Positions 1-6,994 are shown, counted from the stretch's first letter. The stretch is DNA of 7,316 nt from an uncultured Lachnospiraceae bacterium (GCA_947174725.1 CAMWKA010000086.1:1-7316); one strand, 5' to 3'. A program made the numbers and translations. The notes: generated by a model not told the origin, from the letters alone.

Positions 1-645
1 CGGAGGCGGCTTGATCTTGAGAGAGAGCAGAAGAAACGTCTTGCAGAAAAGGGACAGATTCTGAATCTTCTTGTGGAACGGGAACATCCAGGGCCTGACA
101 GGTTGACGGCGGAGGTCAATATTGTTTATGGTTATTGGCAGGTTCCGGGATATGCCAGATCCATGGAGCGTGTTCTAAGAGAAGAGATCATAGAAGGCAG
201 CGGTGTGCTGGAAAAATATCCGGATTATGCCAGACGTCTGTGCCATCCGGAGAGTGTGTGTGTACATCTCAGGAGAGGTGATTATATCGGTGACACTATG
301 CATCAGGTATGTACGGAGCAGTATTACCGGGAGGCAATGGAGCAGTACCGCAGGAAGCTGGAGCATCCCCGGTTTTTCCTGTTTTCGGATGATAAGGCTT
401 ATGCGGAGGAACGATTTTGCCGGAACAGTGCGGATACGGAAGTCTGCAATATTACAGAGAAGGATTATGAGGAATTGGTTCTAATGAGCCTTTCCGAACA
501 CAGGATCCTGTCCAACAGTTCCTTTTCCTGGTGGGCTCAGATGCTCAGTGGCAGCAGGGATGTGATTGCTCCCTCGCGATGGTATGGTGTTGCAGATAAA
601 AAAAGCTGTCTGTACGAGGATTTCTGGCAGATCATCCGGACATAA
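1..645 (+). CDS. Alpha-1,2-fucosyltransferase-like glycosyltransferase, GT11 family (5' end outside window)
   Basis: The frame is open from the first base, so this is the C-terminal 214 residues of a longer protein. GT11 enzymes are usually about 290-300 residues, so roughly 70-90 residues lie upstream. Seen: a GYWQ segment (bases 130-141), the hallmark HLRRGDY motif (265-285) that contacts GDP-fucose in this fold, FLFSDD further on, and the C-terminal LSNSSFSWWAQML block typical of GT11. The family transfers L-fucose from GDP-fucose, usually in alpha-1,2 linkage to galactose, in the cytoplasm. The GTG at 73 is an internal codon, not a credible start, because conserved-looking sequence continues upstream of it. 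It is followed by a 110-bp gap and another glycosyltransferase. The family call is strong. The acceptor sugar, and whether the donor really is GDP-fucose, cannot be read from the sequence. Confidence 0.9.
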   Translation, partial: RRRLDLEREQKKRLAEKGQILNLLVEREHPGPDRLTAEVNIVYGYWQVPGYARSMERVLREEIIEGSGVLEKYPDYARRLCHPESVCVHLRRGDYIGDTMHQVCTEQYYREAMEQYRRKLEHPRFFLFSDDKAYAEERFCRNSADTEVCNITEKDYEELVLMSLSEHRILSNSSFSWWAQMLSGSRDVIAPSRWYGVADKKSCLYEDFWQIIRT

Positions 646-755
646 TCATTTTAGCAGGCAGACGCGACCGCGTAATAATATAAATCAGAAGCATTTTGCC
701 GGATCATTTGTGAGATGCAGCAGAGATAACGATACCGTGAACTGCTTCGGAATGG
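646..755. other. 110-bp intergenic gap, no gene
   Basis: This is the longest gap between glycosyltransferase genes here apart from the one holding the hairpins. I see no convincing ORF, strong hairpin or T-tract terminator. An A+T-rich patch at 673-684 contains TAATAT and TATAAA, either of which could act as a -10 box. The bases about 17 upstream do not resemble TTGACA, so a promoter is only a weak possibility. There is also no clear Shine-Dalgarno sequence before the next gene; the nearest purine run is GGA at 750-752. Confidence 0.5.
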
Positions 756-1634
756 ATGACTGAAATGGAGAAAGTATCAATCTGTATTCCTGCATATAAT
801 AATGCCGCGTCTCTGGCAAGGCTGTTGGAATCCATCAGAATTCAGACATTTAAGGGTTACCGGATCTATCTGACCGATGATTCCGATCGGAGAGATGTGG
901 AGGAACTGGTATCCCAAAACACCGATCTGAATCTGTATTATCATAAAAATAAGTCCAGACTGGGCCCTACGGCAAATACCAATGCGGCGCTGCGGATGGC
1001 ACAGGGAGTCTATGTAAAGATCATGCATCACGATGATTGTTTCAGTGATACGGACAGCCTGTTGCGTCTGGTGGAACTTCTGGATACTCATCCGGAGGTA
1101 GATATTGCATTTTGTGGTACAAAAGAGATAAAATATGATGCAGACGGATGTGTTAATGAAGGAGAATCATTTATCAGATGTATTTCCGACATAGAACGAT
1201 GGCAGCTGGATACGGATGTCCGTAATCTGTTTCTGGTGAACATGATCGGCGCCCCAAGCGCGGTTCTGGTCCGGAACCGGGGAATCCTGATGGATGAACG
1301 ACTGAAATGGCTGGTGGATATCGATTATTATCTGAGGATATTGTCAGAAAATCCGGGATATGCTGATTGTACCAGTCCGTTGGTGTCCATCGGATTAATG
1401 GAAACACAGGTAACGAGAAGCTGTCTGGAGGATGAAGATCTGATCTTCTGGGAAAATGGCTATGTATTTGATAAATTCCAATTATGGCAGGAAAGGCCGT
1501 ATCGCAGATTTTTGATCAGAATGGCGTTGGATTTCCATAAGGGCTATGCGTCAGTTAAGGAACACCGGATCGGAAGGTGGGAATATCTGGATCGGAAGTT
1601 AAGATGGATACTAAAGAAAGGTTTGGGTCATTAA
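756..1634 (+). CDS. Glycosyltransferase family 2 (GT-A fold)
   Basis: A 292-residue cytoplasmic GT2 enzyme that would transfer a nucleotide-activated sugar onto the growing lipid-linked repeat unit. Seen: an N-terminal SICIPAYNN strand (residues 8-16), the nucleotide-binding DDS (41-43), the RLGPTANTNAAL segment (68-79) and HHDD (91-94) at the place of the metal-binding DxD motif. No membrane segment is evident. An in-frame TGA at 738 rules out a start upstream of 756. The ATG at 756 and the ATG at 765 (residue 4) are both possible, and neither has a good ribosome binding site. The gene ends 15 bp before the glycosylphosphotransferase, so the two are almost certainly co-transcribed. Donor and acceptor sugars are unknown. 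Confidence 0.9.
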   Translation: MTEMEKVSICIPAYNNAASLARLLESIRIQTFKGYRIYLTDDSDRRDVEELVSQNTDLNLYYHKNKSRLGPTANTNAALRMAQGVYVKIMHHDDCFSDTDSLLRLVELLDTHPEVDIAFCGTKEIKYDADGCVNEGESFIRCISDIERWQLDTDVRNLFLVNMIGAPSAVLVRNRGILMDERLKWLVDIDYYLRILSENPGYADCTSPLVSIGLMETQVTRSCLEDEDLIFWENGYVFDKFQLWQERPYRRFLIRMALDFHKGYASVKEHRIGRWEYLDRKLRWILKKGLGH

Positions 1635-1649
1635 TCAAACAGAGGGATT

Positions 1650-3071
1650 ATGAATCACATTTATCGGAAAAGCAGAGTTGTAAAAACCTATAGTCTGGTT
1701 CTGATTGAGCTGTGCAGCGTAATGCTGTCTTATGTGTCGGCGCTTTTGATCCGTTTTGGCGATTTTCAGGTGGATGATCATCAGGAAATGTATTTTGCTT
1801 ACGGCATCTTTCTGATGGTGCTGACACTGCTCTATTCCGTCATGACGGATTGGAACAGGGATTTTTTTGAACGGGGATATTTTAAGGAACTGGTAGCGGA
1901 TGGGAAATATAATATCATCCTGGTCCTGCTGAGCAGCACGTTTCTTGTGTTTACAAAAAACGCGGGAATCTTTGCCAGACTGGTTATGATTTATTTTGCC
2001 GGCTTCAACCTTCTGTTGACGTATCTGTTTCATATCTGTTTTAAGGAATATATGCTGAAGCGGTACAAAAAAAGCGTCAACAGTGATAAACTCATGGTGA
2101 TTACTGAGGCGAAGGATGTAGAGAGGATCGTCACGCAGATTTTGGAAAAACCGCACTGGAATTATGAGCTGACGTCGATAGCGGTCATGGACAAGGACAT
2201 GGTTGGGGAGGAGATCTGTGGCATACCGGTCATTGCGAATCGGGAGAGTCTGATTGAAATTGCCACACAGAATATACTTGACAGAGTATTTATCTCACTG
2301 CCAAGGACAGAACTGGAGATCGTGAAGGAGATGATCATGGAGTTCGAGGCAATGGGGATTTTGTGTCATTATAGTATCGAGATGGATGAATTGAATCTGG
2401 AGGGGAAAGAGGCGGGAAACTTCGCGGGATTTTCCGTGATCTCGTTTTCTCTGCAGAATATGGATTACCGCCGCCTGATGATCAAGCGGTTTATGGATAT
2501 TGTGGGAAGTATCATCGGATTGGTGGTGACAGCGGTGATCTTTCCCTTTGTGGCGATTGCCATTAAGGTCGAATCCAGAGGACCTGTGATCTTCCGGCAG
2601 GAACGTATCGGGAAGAACGGGCGGAGATTTAAGATGTACAAGTTCCGATCCATGTATCAGGATGCGGAGAAACGTTTTGCGGAGCTTCAGGAACGGAATG
2701 AAGTACAGGGATTGATGTTTAAACTGGAGGATGATCCGAGGATCACAAAGGTTGGAAAGTTTATTAGAAAGACCAGTATTGATGAACTGCCGCAGTTCTG
2801 GAATGTATTAAAGGGCGATATGAGTCTGGTGGGGACGAGACCGCCCACCAATAATGAATTTGAGCGTTATAATTCCTATTATCGCAGACGCTTAAGCATC
2901 ACTCCGGGGCTGACAGGGATGTGGCAGGTAAACGGACGCAGCGATATTAAGGATTTTGATGAAGTGGTAAAACTCGACCTGCAGTATATCGACCAGTGGT
3001 CGCTATGGCTGGACTGCAAACTCCTCCTGCAGACCTTTGGAGTGGTGTTATTTGGCCGGGGATCGAGATGA
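1650..3071 (+). CDS. Polyprenyl glycosylphosphotransferase (initiating sugar-phosphate transferase, WbaP/CpsE-like)
   Basis: A 473-residue integral membrane enzyme that moves a sugar-1-phosphate from a nucleotide sugar to undecaprenyl phosphate, the first step in building the repeat unit. Seen: about four hydrophobic N-terminal segments (near residues 14-36, 48-68, 88-103 and 108-132), a soluble Rossmann-like middle domain (about 145-265), and a C-terminal bacterial sugar transferase domain. That domain starts with KRFMDIVGS and a hydrophobic hairpin helix (about 279-305), then has RQERIGKNGRRF, KFRSM, the catalytic Asp-Glu pair in SIDELPQFWN (D378, E379), SLVGTRPP and PGLTGMWQVNGRSDI. Length and architecture match the full-length PHPT form rather than the short PglC form. 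The start at 1650 has AGAGGG just upstream (1641-1646) with short spacing. The upstream frame is closed by the previous gene's stop. The sugar (Glc, Gal, GlcNAc or another) cannot be told from sequence alone. Confidence 0.95.
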   Translation: MNHIYRKSRVVKTYSLVLIELCSVMLSYVSALLIRFGDFQVDDHQEMYFAYGIFLMVLTLLYSVMTDWNRDFFERGYFKELVADGKYNIILVLLSSTFLVFTKNAGIFARLVMIYFAGFNLLLTYLFHICFKEYMLKRYKKSVNSDKLMVITEAKDVERIVTQILEKPHWNYELTSIAVMDKDMVGEEICGIPVIANRESLIEIATQNILDRVFISLPRTELEIVKEMIMEFEAMGILCHYSIEMDELNLEGKEAGNFAGFSVISFSLQNMDYRRLMIKRFMDIVGSIIGLVVTAVIFPFVAIAIKVESRGPVIFRQERIGKNGRRFKMYKFRSMYQDAEKRFAELQERNEVQGLMFKLEDDPRITKVGKFIRKTSIDELPQFWNVLKGDMSLVGTRPPTNNEFERYNSYYRRRLSITPGLTGMWQVNGRSDIKDFDEVVKLDLQYIDQWSLWLDCKLLLQTFGVVLFGRGSR

Positions 3072-3097
3072 TCGATTGGAAACAGACTAAGTCATAG

Positions 3098-3102
3098 AGG
3101 AG
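3098..3102 (+). promoter_or_regulatory. Ribosome binding site deciding the start at 3114
   Basis: AGGAG lies 11 nt upstream of ATG 3114 but only 2 nt upstream of the in-frame TTG at 3105. The ATG is therefore the better start, although its spacing is at the long end. Confidence 0.6.
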
Positions 3103-3113
3103 AATTGAAAGAA

Positions 3114-4019
3114 ATGGAAGATTTTAAACTGACAACGCCGGTGGCATTTATCATTTTTAACCGGCCGGATACAACAAAAGAGGTATTTGAGAAGATACGG
3201 GAAGCGAAACCGGAAAAATTGTATCTGATCAGTGATGCTCCACGGGAGGGCAGAGAAGATGATGTCGCGAAAGTGGCGGAAACAAGGCAGTATGTGGAGT
3301 CACATGTTGACTGGGAATGCGAAGTTTATAAAAATTACGCAGAAACGAACATGGGGTGCCGGGACAGGGTATCTTCCGGTATTACATGGGTATTATCTCA
3401 GGAAAAGAGGACGATCATCTTAGAGGATGATGTTGTTCCGGTGCCGGAATTTTTCCGGTTCTGTCAGGAAATGCTGGATGCATATGAAGATCATCCGCGT
3501 GTCATGATGGTATCAGGTTTGAATCTTGTCAGGAAGCATAAGATGGATACGCCTTATACCTTTTCCTGCTTTTCCAGTATCTGGGGCTGGGCGACCTGGC
3601 GCCGCGCCTGGGAAAAATATGATGTGAATGTGGCGGATTGGCCGGAGTTGAAAAAAGAGGGAACCCTGAAAAAAGTGCAAAGCGGATTTGCTTATCTGTT
3701 TATGAAGCGGAATGTTGACAGGGTTTACACAAAAAAGCTGGATACCTGGGATATTCAGTGGGATTACTGCCGGCATAAGCATAAGGGATTAGGGATCGTA
3801 CCACGTGAGAATCTGATCTGTAATATCGGGTTTAACAGGGAGGATGCGACCCATACTAAGGAAGGATCCGTGGAGGATTTTTCTTACGGCGAGATGCGCT
3901 TTCCGATGGAAAAGGACGTGCCGGTACGGCGGGATGTGGAATATGATAAAGCATATATCAGGAAATATTTTGGAATCAAAAAAGTTGTCAATATTGTAAA
4001 GAAGGCTGTGAAGCTGTAA
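3114..4019 (+). CDS. GT2-like glycosyltransferase (nucleotide-diphospho-sugar transferase, FNRP/WGWATW type)
   Basis: A 301-residue cytoplasmic enzyme with a GT-A-like fold, of the group often annotated as sugar transferase or glycosyltransferase in capsule loci. Seen: TPVAFIIFNRPDTT (residues 8-21), LYLISDAPREG (36-46), the metal-binding-type EDD (104-106) in IILEDDVVP, SSIWGWATWRRAWEKYD (154-170), which is characteristic of this group, and DTWDIQWDY (210-218). No signal peptide or membrane segment is seen. The start was set at ATG 3114 because TTG 3105 is too close to the AGGAG; using TTG would add three residues. It lies 42 bp after the glycosylphosphotransferase and 64 bp before the GT26 gene, consistent with one operon. 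The family placement is firm, but the transferred sugar is unknown. Confidence 0.88.
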   Translation: MEDFKLTTPVAFIIFNRPDTTKEVFEKIREAKPEKLYLISDAPREGREDDVAKVAETRQYVESHVDWECEVYKNYAETNMGCRDRVSSGITWVLSQEKRTIILEDDVVPVPEFFRFCQEMLDAYEDHPRVMMVSGLNLVRKHKMDTPYTFSCFSSIWGWATWRRAWEKYDVNVADWPELKKEGTLKKVQSGFAYLFMKRNVDRVYTKKLDTWDIQWDYCRHKHKGLGIVPRENLICNIGFNREDATHTKEGSVEDFSYGEMRFPMEKDVPVRRDVEYDKAYIRKYFGIKKVVNIVKKAVKL

Positions 4020-4083
4020 GAATCATAATTACAGTTTTCGTAAATTGCAGGTATTGTGATGTGATATGATTGAAAGGTATACT

Positions 4084-4842
4084 ATGTTAAAGAGAAAAAA
4101 ACTGTTTGGCATTAAAATTGTGGTTTCTGATCCGGAAGAAGCAGTCAGCCATGTTGTGGAGACGGTAGAAGAGCTTAGGGGCGGCTATATCAGTTTTGCC
4201 AATGCGCATACTACGGTTCTTGCGCATGAAGACAGAGATTTTCATCAGGTACAGATGGAAGCGTCCTATGTCATGCCGGACGGAAGACCCTTATCAAAAT
4301 TATTAAGACTTAGGGGGTTTTCTCAGGCAAAACAGATCGCGGGACCAGATTTTATGGGCAGGCTCTGGGAGGCAACAAAGGACGGGACATTATCGCATTA
4401 TTTCTATGGCGGCAGCGAAGAGACGATCGAAGCACTGAAAAAGAGGCTTGCAAAAGATTATCCGGAGTTAAAGATCGTGGGGATGGAATCCCCGCCATAT
4501 CGTCCACTGACGGATGAGGAAGATCGGGAGATGATAGAACGGATCAATGCTTCCGGCGCTGATTTTATCTGGATCGGACTGGGCGCGCCAAAGCAGGAGT
4601 ATTTTATGAGAGCCCATAAGAATATGCTGTGCGGCGTCATGCTCGGCGTCGGAGCAGGATTTGATTTTCAGGCGGGGACGGTGAAGCGTGCTCCGGAGTG
4701 GATGCAGAAGCATTATCTGGAATGGTTGTATCGTTTCTGCCAGGAACCGGGAAGATTGTGGAAACGGTATGTGGTGACGAATCTTAAGTTTATTGGTATG
4801 GTAATGCAGTATCATAGACGCAGAAGAAAAGCAGGCATGTGA
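4084..4842 (+). CDS. WecB/TagA/CpsF family glycosyltransferase (GT26)
   Basis: A 252-residue peripheral membrane enzyme. Family members transfer N-acetylmannosamine(-uronic acid), glucose or similar sugars to a lipid-linked monosaccharide, giving the second sugar of the unit (as TagA in wall teichoic acid and WecG in enterobacterial common antigen). Seen with M1 at 4084: KLFGIKI (6-12), SFANAHTTV (37-45), the MPDGRPL block whose Asp66 matches the family's catalytic Asp, AGPDFMGRLWE, FYGG, ADFIWIGLGAPKQE, GVGAGFDFQAGTVKRAPEW, and the C-terminal LEWLYRFCQEPGRLWKRY appendage that mediates membrane contact and activity in TagA. The start at 4084 has GAAAGG at 4072-4077 with 6-nt spacing and gives the usual N-terminus. 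An in-frame ATG at 4066 adds six residues but has no good ribosome binding site. Full length; substrate unknown. Confidence 0.93.
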   Translation: MLKRKKLFGIKIVVSDPEEAVSHVVETVEELRGGYISFANAHTTVLAHEDRDFHQVQMEASYVMPDGRPLSKLLRLRGFSQAKQIAGPDFMGRLWEATKDGTLSHYFYGGSEETIEALKKRLAKDYPELKIVGMESPPYRPLTDEEDREMIERINASGADFIWIGLGAPKQEYFMRAHKNMLCGVMLGVGAGFDFQAGTVKRAPEWMQKHYLEWLYRFCQEPGRLWKRYVVTNLKFIGMVMQYHRRRRKAGM

Positions 4843-4859
4843 TCTGACATGGAGGATTA

Positions 4860-4886
4860 GATTGAAAAATCATAGATTTTTCAATC
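4860..4886. repeat. Perfect 12-bp stem hairpin, first of a tandem pair
   Basis: GATTGAAAAATC (4860-4871) and its exact reverse complement (4875-4886) are separated by only ATA. No T-tract follows, so it does not read as an intrinsic terminator. It sits 18 bp after the GT26 stop and directly before a second hairpin. Such tight, perfect, paired hairpins between genes resemble dispersed REP-like elements, or a processing or stability element within an operon transcript. That reading is inference. Confidence 0.8.
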
Positions 4887-4889
4887 GAG

Positions 4890-4910
4890 ATTTGTGCCGC
4901 AGGCACAAAT
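4890..4910. repeat. Perfect 9-bp stem hairpin, second of a tandem pair
   Basis: ATTTGTGCC (4890-4898) pairs exactly with GGCACAAAT (4902-4910) around a GCA loop; a G-T wobble could add one pair. It is three bases after the first hairpin. It contains an in-frame GTG (4894) that could nominally start the next gene, but that codon would be buried in the stem. No poly-T follows. Confidence 0.78.
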
Positions 4911-4938
4911 TGCAGAAGGTGGAAAGGCATGGGATTTT

Positions 4939-5439
4939 ATGACAGGAATCAGAGAACGGATGAAGAAGCTAAAACTTATCATTTATGATTTTGACGGAGT
5001 GATGACGGATAACCGTGTTATTGTGAGTCAGGATGGGACGGAAAGCGTTGTTGTAAACCGGGGGGATGGTTTCGGGGTTTCCCAGATCAAAAAGCTGCCA
5101 ATCGATCAGGTGATTATTTCCACAGAGACCAATCCCGTAGTAGAGCGGCGCGCGGAAAAACTGAAGATAGATATCATCCACGGGGTTTCGGATAAAAAGA
5201 GCACTGTGATGGAGTATTGTCAGGAGAAGGGATACGCGCTGGAGGAAGTGATGTTCATTGGCAATGATCTGAATGATTATGATGCCATGATGGTGGTGGG
5301 GATCAAGGGTGCCCCAGCGGACGCGGAAGAAGAGATCCTTGCCATTGCCGACTGGGTTTCCCAGGCAAAGGGCGGCTATGGGGTCATCCGTGAGTTGTAT
5401 AGAGTACTACAGACGAATATGGAGCAGAAAGGTGAATAA
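4939..5439 (+). CDS. YrbI/KdsC-like HAD-family phosphatase (3-deoxy sugar acid phosphate phosphatase type)
   Basis: A 166-residue cytoplasmic HAD phosphatase without a large cap domain. Relatives dephosphorylate Kdo-8-phosphate, Kdn-9-phosphate or related acids, and some are linked to acylneuraminate cytidylyltransferases. Seen with M1 at 4939: motif I YDFDGVMTD (D17 nucleophile, D19 acid/base), RGDGFGVSQI (41-50), motif II in IISTETNPVVERRAEKL (S61), motif III lysine in GVSDKKS (86 or 87), and motif IV FIGNDLNDYDAM (107-117). Length fits the family. The start is uncertain. ATG 4939 has GGAAAGG at 4921-4927 (11-nt spacing), ATG 4960 gives the shortest family-like N-terminus, and GTG 4894 lies inside a hairpin. 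Its end overlaps the next gene by 8 bp. No Kdo or nonulosonate synthase or cytidylyltransferase is present in the window, so the substrate is inferred from family only. Confidence 0.88.
   Translation: MTGIRERMKKLKLIIYDFDGVMTDNRVIVSQDGTESVVVNRGDGFGVSQIKKLPIDQVIISTETNPVVERRAEKLKIDIIHGVSDKKSTVMEYCQEKGYALEEVMFIGNDLNDYDAMMVVGIKGAPADAEEEILAIADWVSQAKGGYGVIRELYRVLQTNMEQKGE
5421..5424 (+). promoter_or_regulatory. Ribosome binding site for the GTG start at 5432
   Basis: GGAG lies 7 nt before GTG 5432, inside the last codons of the HAD gene. This well-placed site, plus the 8-bp gene overlap, supports 5432 as the original start of the now-broken GT2 gene and suggests it was translationally coupled to the phosphatase gene. 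Confidence 0.65.
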
Positions 5440-6096
5440 GATAACGGTCATCACTCCTACCTGGAATCAGGCGGAATTTATCAGGGATACAATTGAATCT
5501 GTCATCCATCAGACCCATCGGGAGATATTATATGCTGGTTAAATTCGGATGATTATTATTATGATACTCATGTTCTGGAACGGGTTGTGGAGCAGTTTTC
5601 CAAAAATCCGGATGCGGGCATACTGGTGGGGGACGGCTGGTACTGCAATAAGGAAAAGGAACTGACGGAGTACAATGCTTCCGACCGGCATGTCAGACCA
5701 TGGGTGATCCAAAGATGGTATTATATCATGCAGCCTGCTGTTTTTTGGCGTAATCATCATAAACTTCTGGACGAGCGGTATCATTATGTATTTGATTGGA
5801 AGTTTTTTGTGGAAATGTTTGCGGAGAAGAAGGTTGTCTATACCCATGAAGCGTATGCTGTCTATCGGATGTATGGAGACAATAAGACGGGACAGGATAA
5901 TGCCGGGAGAAAAAAAGAGATCTATCTTCTGCAAAAGGAACTGAATGTAAGCAGATGCAATATCCTCTGGTGCAGGCATGTTTATAAAGTGTATCTGCGG
6001 GCGGAGAAGACAGGAAAGCAGTCGGCAAAGAAACGTGTGGATTTTGTCAGCCGGGTATTATTTCATTTGAGCGGCAGACGGATCTGTAGTTTTTAA
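5432..6096 (+). pseudogene. Glycosyltransferase family 2, inactivated by an out-of-frame internal deletion
   Basis: The GTG at 5432 begins a typical GT2 N-terminus, ITVITPTWNQAEF followed by IESVIHQTH, which then runs into a stop at 5540-5542 after 36 codons. From about 5518 a different frame reads SGDIICWLNSDDYYYD and continues without a stop to 6096, through LVGDGWYCN, QPAVFWR and YVFDWKFFVEMFAEKK, the typical middle and end of the same GT2 subfamily. In intact relatives about 45-50 residues separate the QT segment from SGDI, including the DGGSTD nucleotide-binding motif and a region rich in D, G, Q and N. All of that is missing. The frame change requires a net loss of 3n+1 bases, probably about 140-150 bp. 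The 3' fragment has no good ribosome binding site near its GTG at 5587. The protein is very unlikely to be active. Assembly error is a remote alternative. Confidence 0.88.
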
Positions 6097-6109
6097 AAAG
6101 GTTATGATC

Positions 6110-6114
6110 GGGAG
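6110..6114 (+). promoter_or_regulatory. Ribosome binding site deciding the GTG start at 6122
   Basis: GGGAG is placed 7 nt before GTG 6122, an ideal spacing. It supports this non-ATG start, which gives a normal GT2 N-terminus. Confidence 0.7.
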
Positions 6115-6121
6115 TTAGTAA

Positions 6122-6994
6122 GTGGAACAGCATAGGCAGACCGGACAACAGAAAATTGCAGTCCTGTTAACATGTTATAACAGGAAGGAAAAGACAAAGA
6201 CATGTATCTCCTCTTTGGCTGCTGCAAAAGAGCGGATGCAGCAGGAGTCTCCGGAGCGGAATTATGAACTGGAATTTATCGTGACAGATGACCGGAGTAC
6301 GGATGGGACACCGGAAGCGTTGCAGAGCCTGCCATACCAGATCAGGCTTTTGCAGGGAACAGGGCAATTGTTCTGGTGCGGCGGAATGAACCGCAGTATG
6401 GACTATGTGCTGTCTCAGCCGGGGTCATATCAGTATGTAATGCTGGTCAATGATGACGTGTGTTTTTATCCGGAAGCCCTGCAGCGGCTACTGAGACGAC
6501 TGGAATGTTCCGGCGCGGATATAGTGGTGGGTTCCACGGTGGATGGCACCGGGAAGATGAGTTATGGCGGCATCAAGATGACGTCAAAACATTTTGCCAG
6601 ATATCAGATGATCGAGCCTTCAGAGGAGCCGGTGGTCTGCGATACATTTAACTGCAACTGCATCATGATGAGAACAGATACCTTTTGTGTGTTAGGCAGT
6701 CTGGATCCGGCATATATTCACAGTATGGGTGATTTTGATTACGGGATGAGGGCTGCAAAGAAGGGATTTAAGGTCATCAACTGCGACGCGCATATCGGAG
6801 AATGTGATGGCAACAATATAGAAGGTACATGGATGGACGTCTCTCTGCCGAGAAGAAAGCGTCTTGCGTTGAAAGAGGGACCGAAAGGACTGCCGAAGCA
6901 TGACTGGTATCACTTTATCAGAAAGAACTATGGATTGCTGCCGGCATGGTATCATAGTATTACGCCGTATATTCGTATTCTGTTGTCTAAATGA
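6122..6994 (+). CDS. Glycosyltransferase family 2 (rhamnosyltransferase-like group)
   Basis: A 290-residue, apparently intact GT-A enzyme that would add one sugar to the lipid-linked oligosaccharide in the cytoplasm. Seen: KIAVLLTCYNRKEKT (residues 11-25), the nucleotide-binding TDDRSTDGT (55-63), GQLFWCGGMNRSMDYVL (81-97), where a W-x-GGMN motif is typical of the group often called rhamnosyltransferases, the metal-binding NDD (110-112), NCNCIMMRTDTF (177-188), and the acceptor-side MGDFDYGMRAAKKGFKV (202-218) containing the likely catalytic Asp. No membrane helix is seen. The gene lies 25 bp after the broken GT2 gene and uses GTG with a strong ribosome binding site, so it can be translated despite the upstream lesion. 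It is the last operon gene seen before a 322-bp non-coding stretch. Sugar specificity is not determinable here. Confidence 0.92.
   Translation: MEQHRQTGQQKIAVLLTCYNRKEKTKTCISSLAAAKERMQQESPERNYELEFIVTDDRSTDGTPEALQSLPYQIRLLQGTGQLFWCGGMNRSMDYVLSQPGSYQYVMLVNDDVCFYPEALQRLLRRLECSGADIVVGSTVDGTGKMSYGGIKMTSKHFARYQMIEPSEEPVVCDTFNCNCIMMRTDTFCVLGSLDPAYIHSMGDFDYGMRAAKKGFKVINCDAHIGECDGNNIEGTWMDVSLPRRKRLALKEGPKGLPKHDWYHFIRKNYGLLPAWYHSITPYIRILLSK

Noticed and set aside
646..755. Decayed gene remnant in the gap after the GT11 gene
   Set aside because: None of the frames shows recognisable protein sequence, and the gap is short.
1635..2156. 173-codon open frame on the minus strand opposite the glycosylphosphotransferase N-terminus
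   Set aside because: It lies wholly opposite a clearly coding membrane-protein region, and its translation shows no recognisable domain or motif. It is a shadow frame.
4045..4070. Possible promoter (TTGCAG ... TGATATGAT) before the GT26 gene
   Set aside because: The spacer is only 14 bases, and the implied transcription start would fall at or after the ribosome binding site of ATG 4084.
4468..4815. 115-codon minus-strand frame opposite the GT26 gene
   Set aside because: Fully antisense to conserved GT26 motifs, with no recognisable features of its own.
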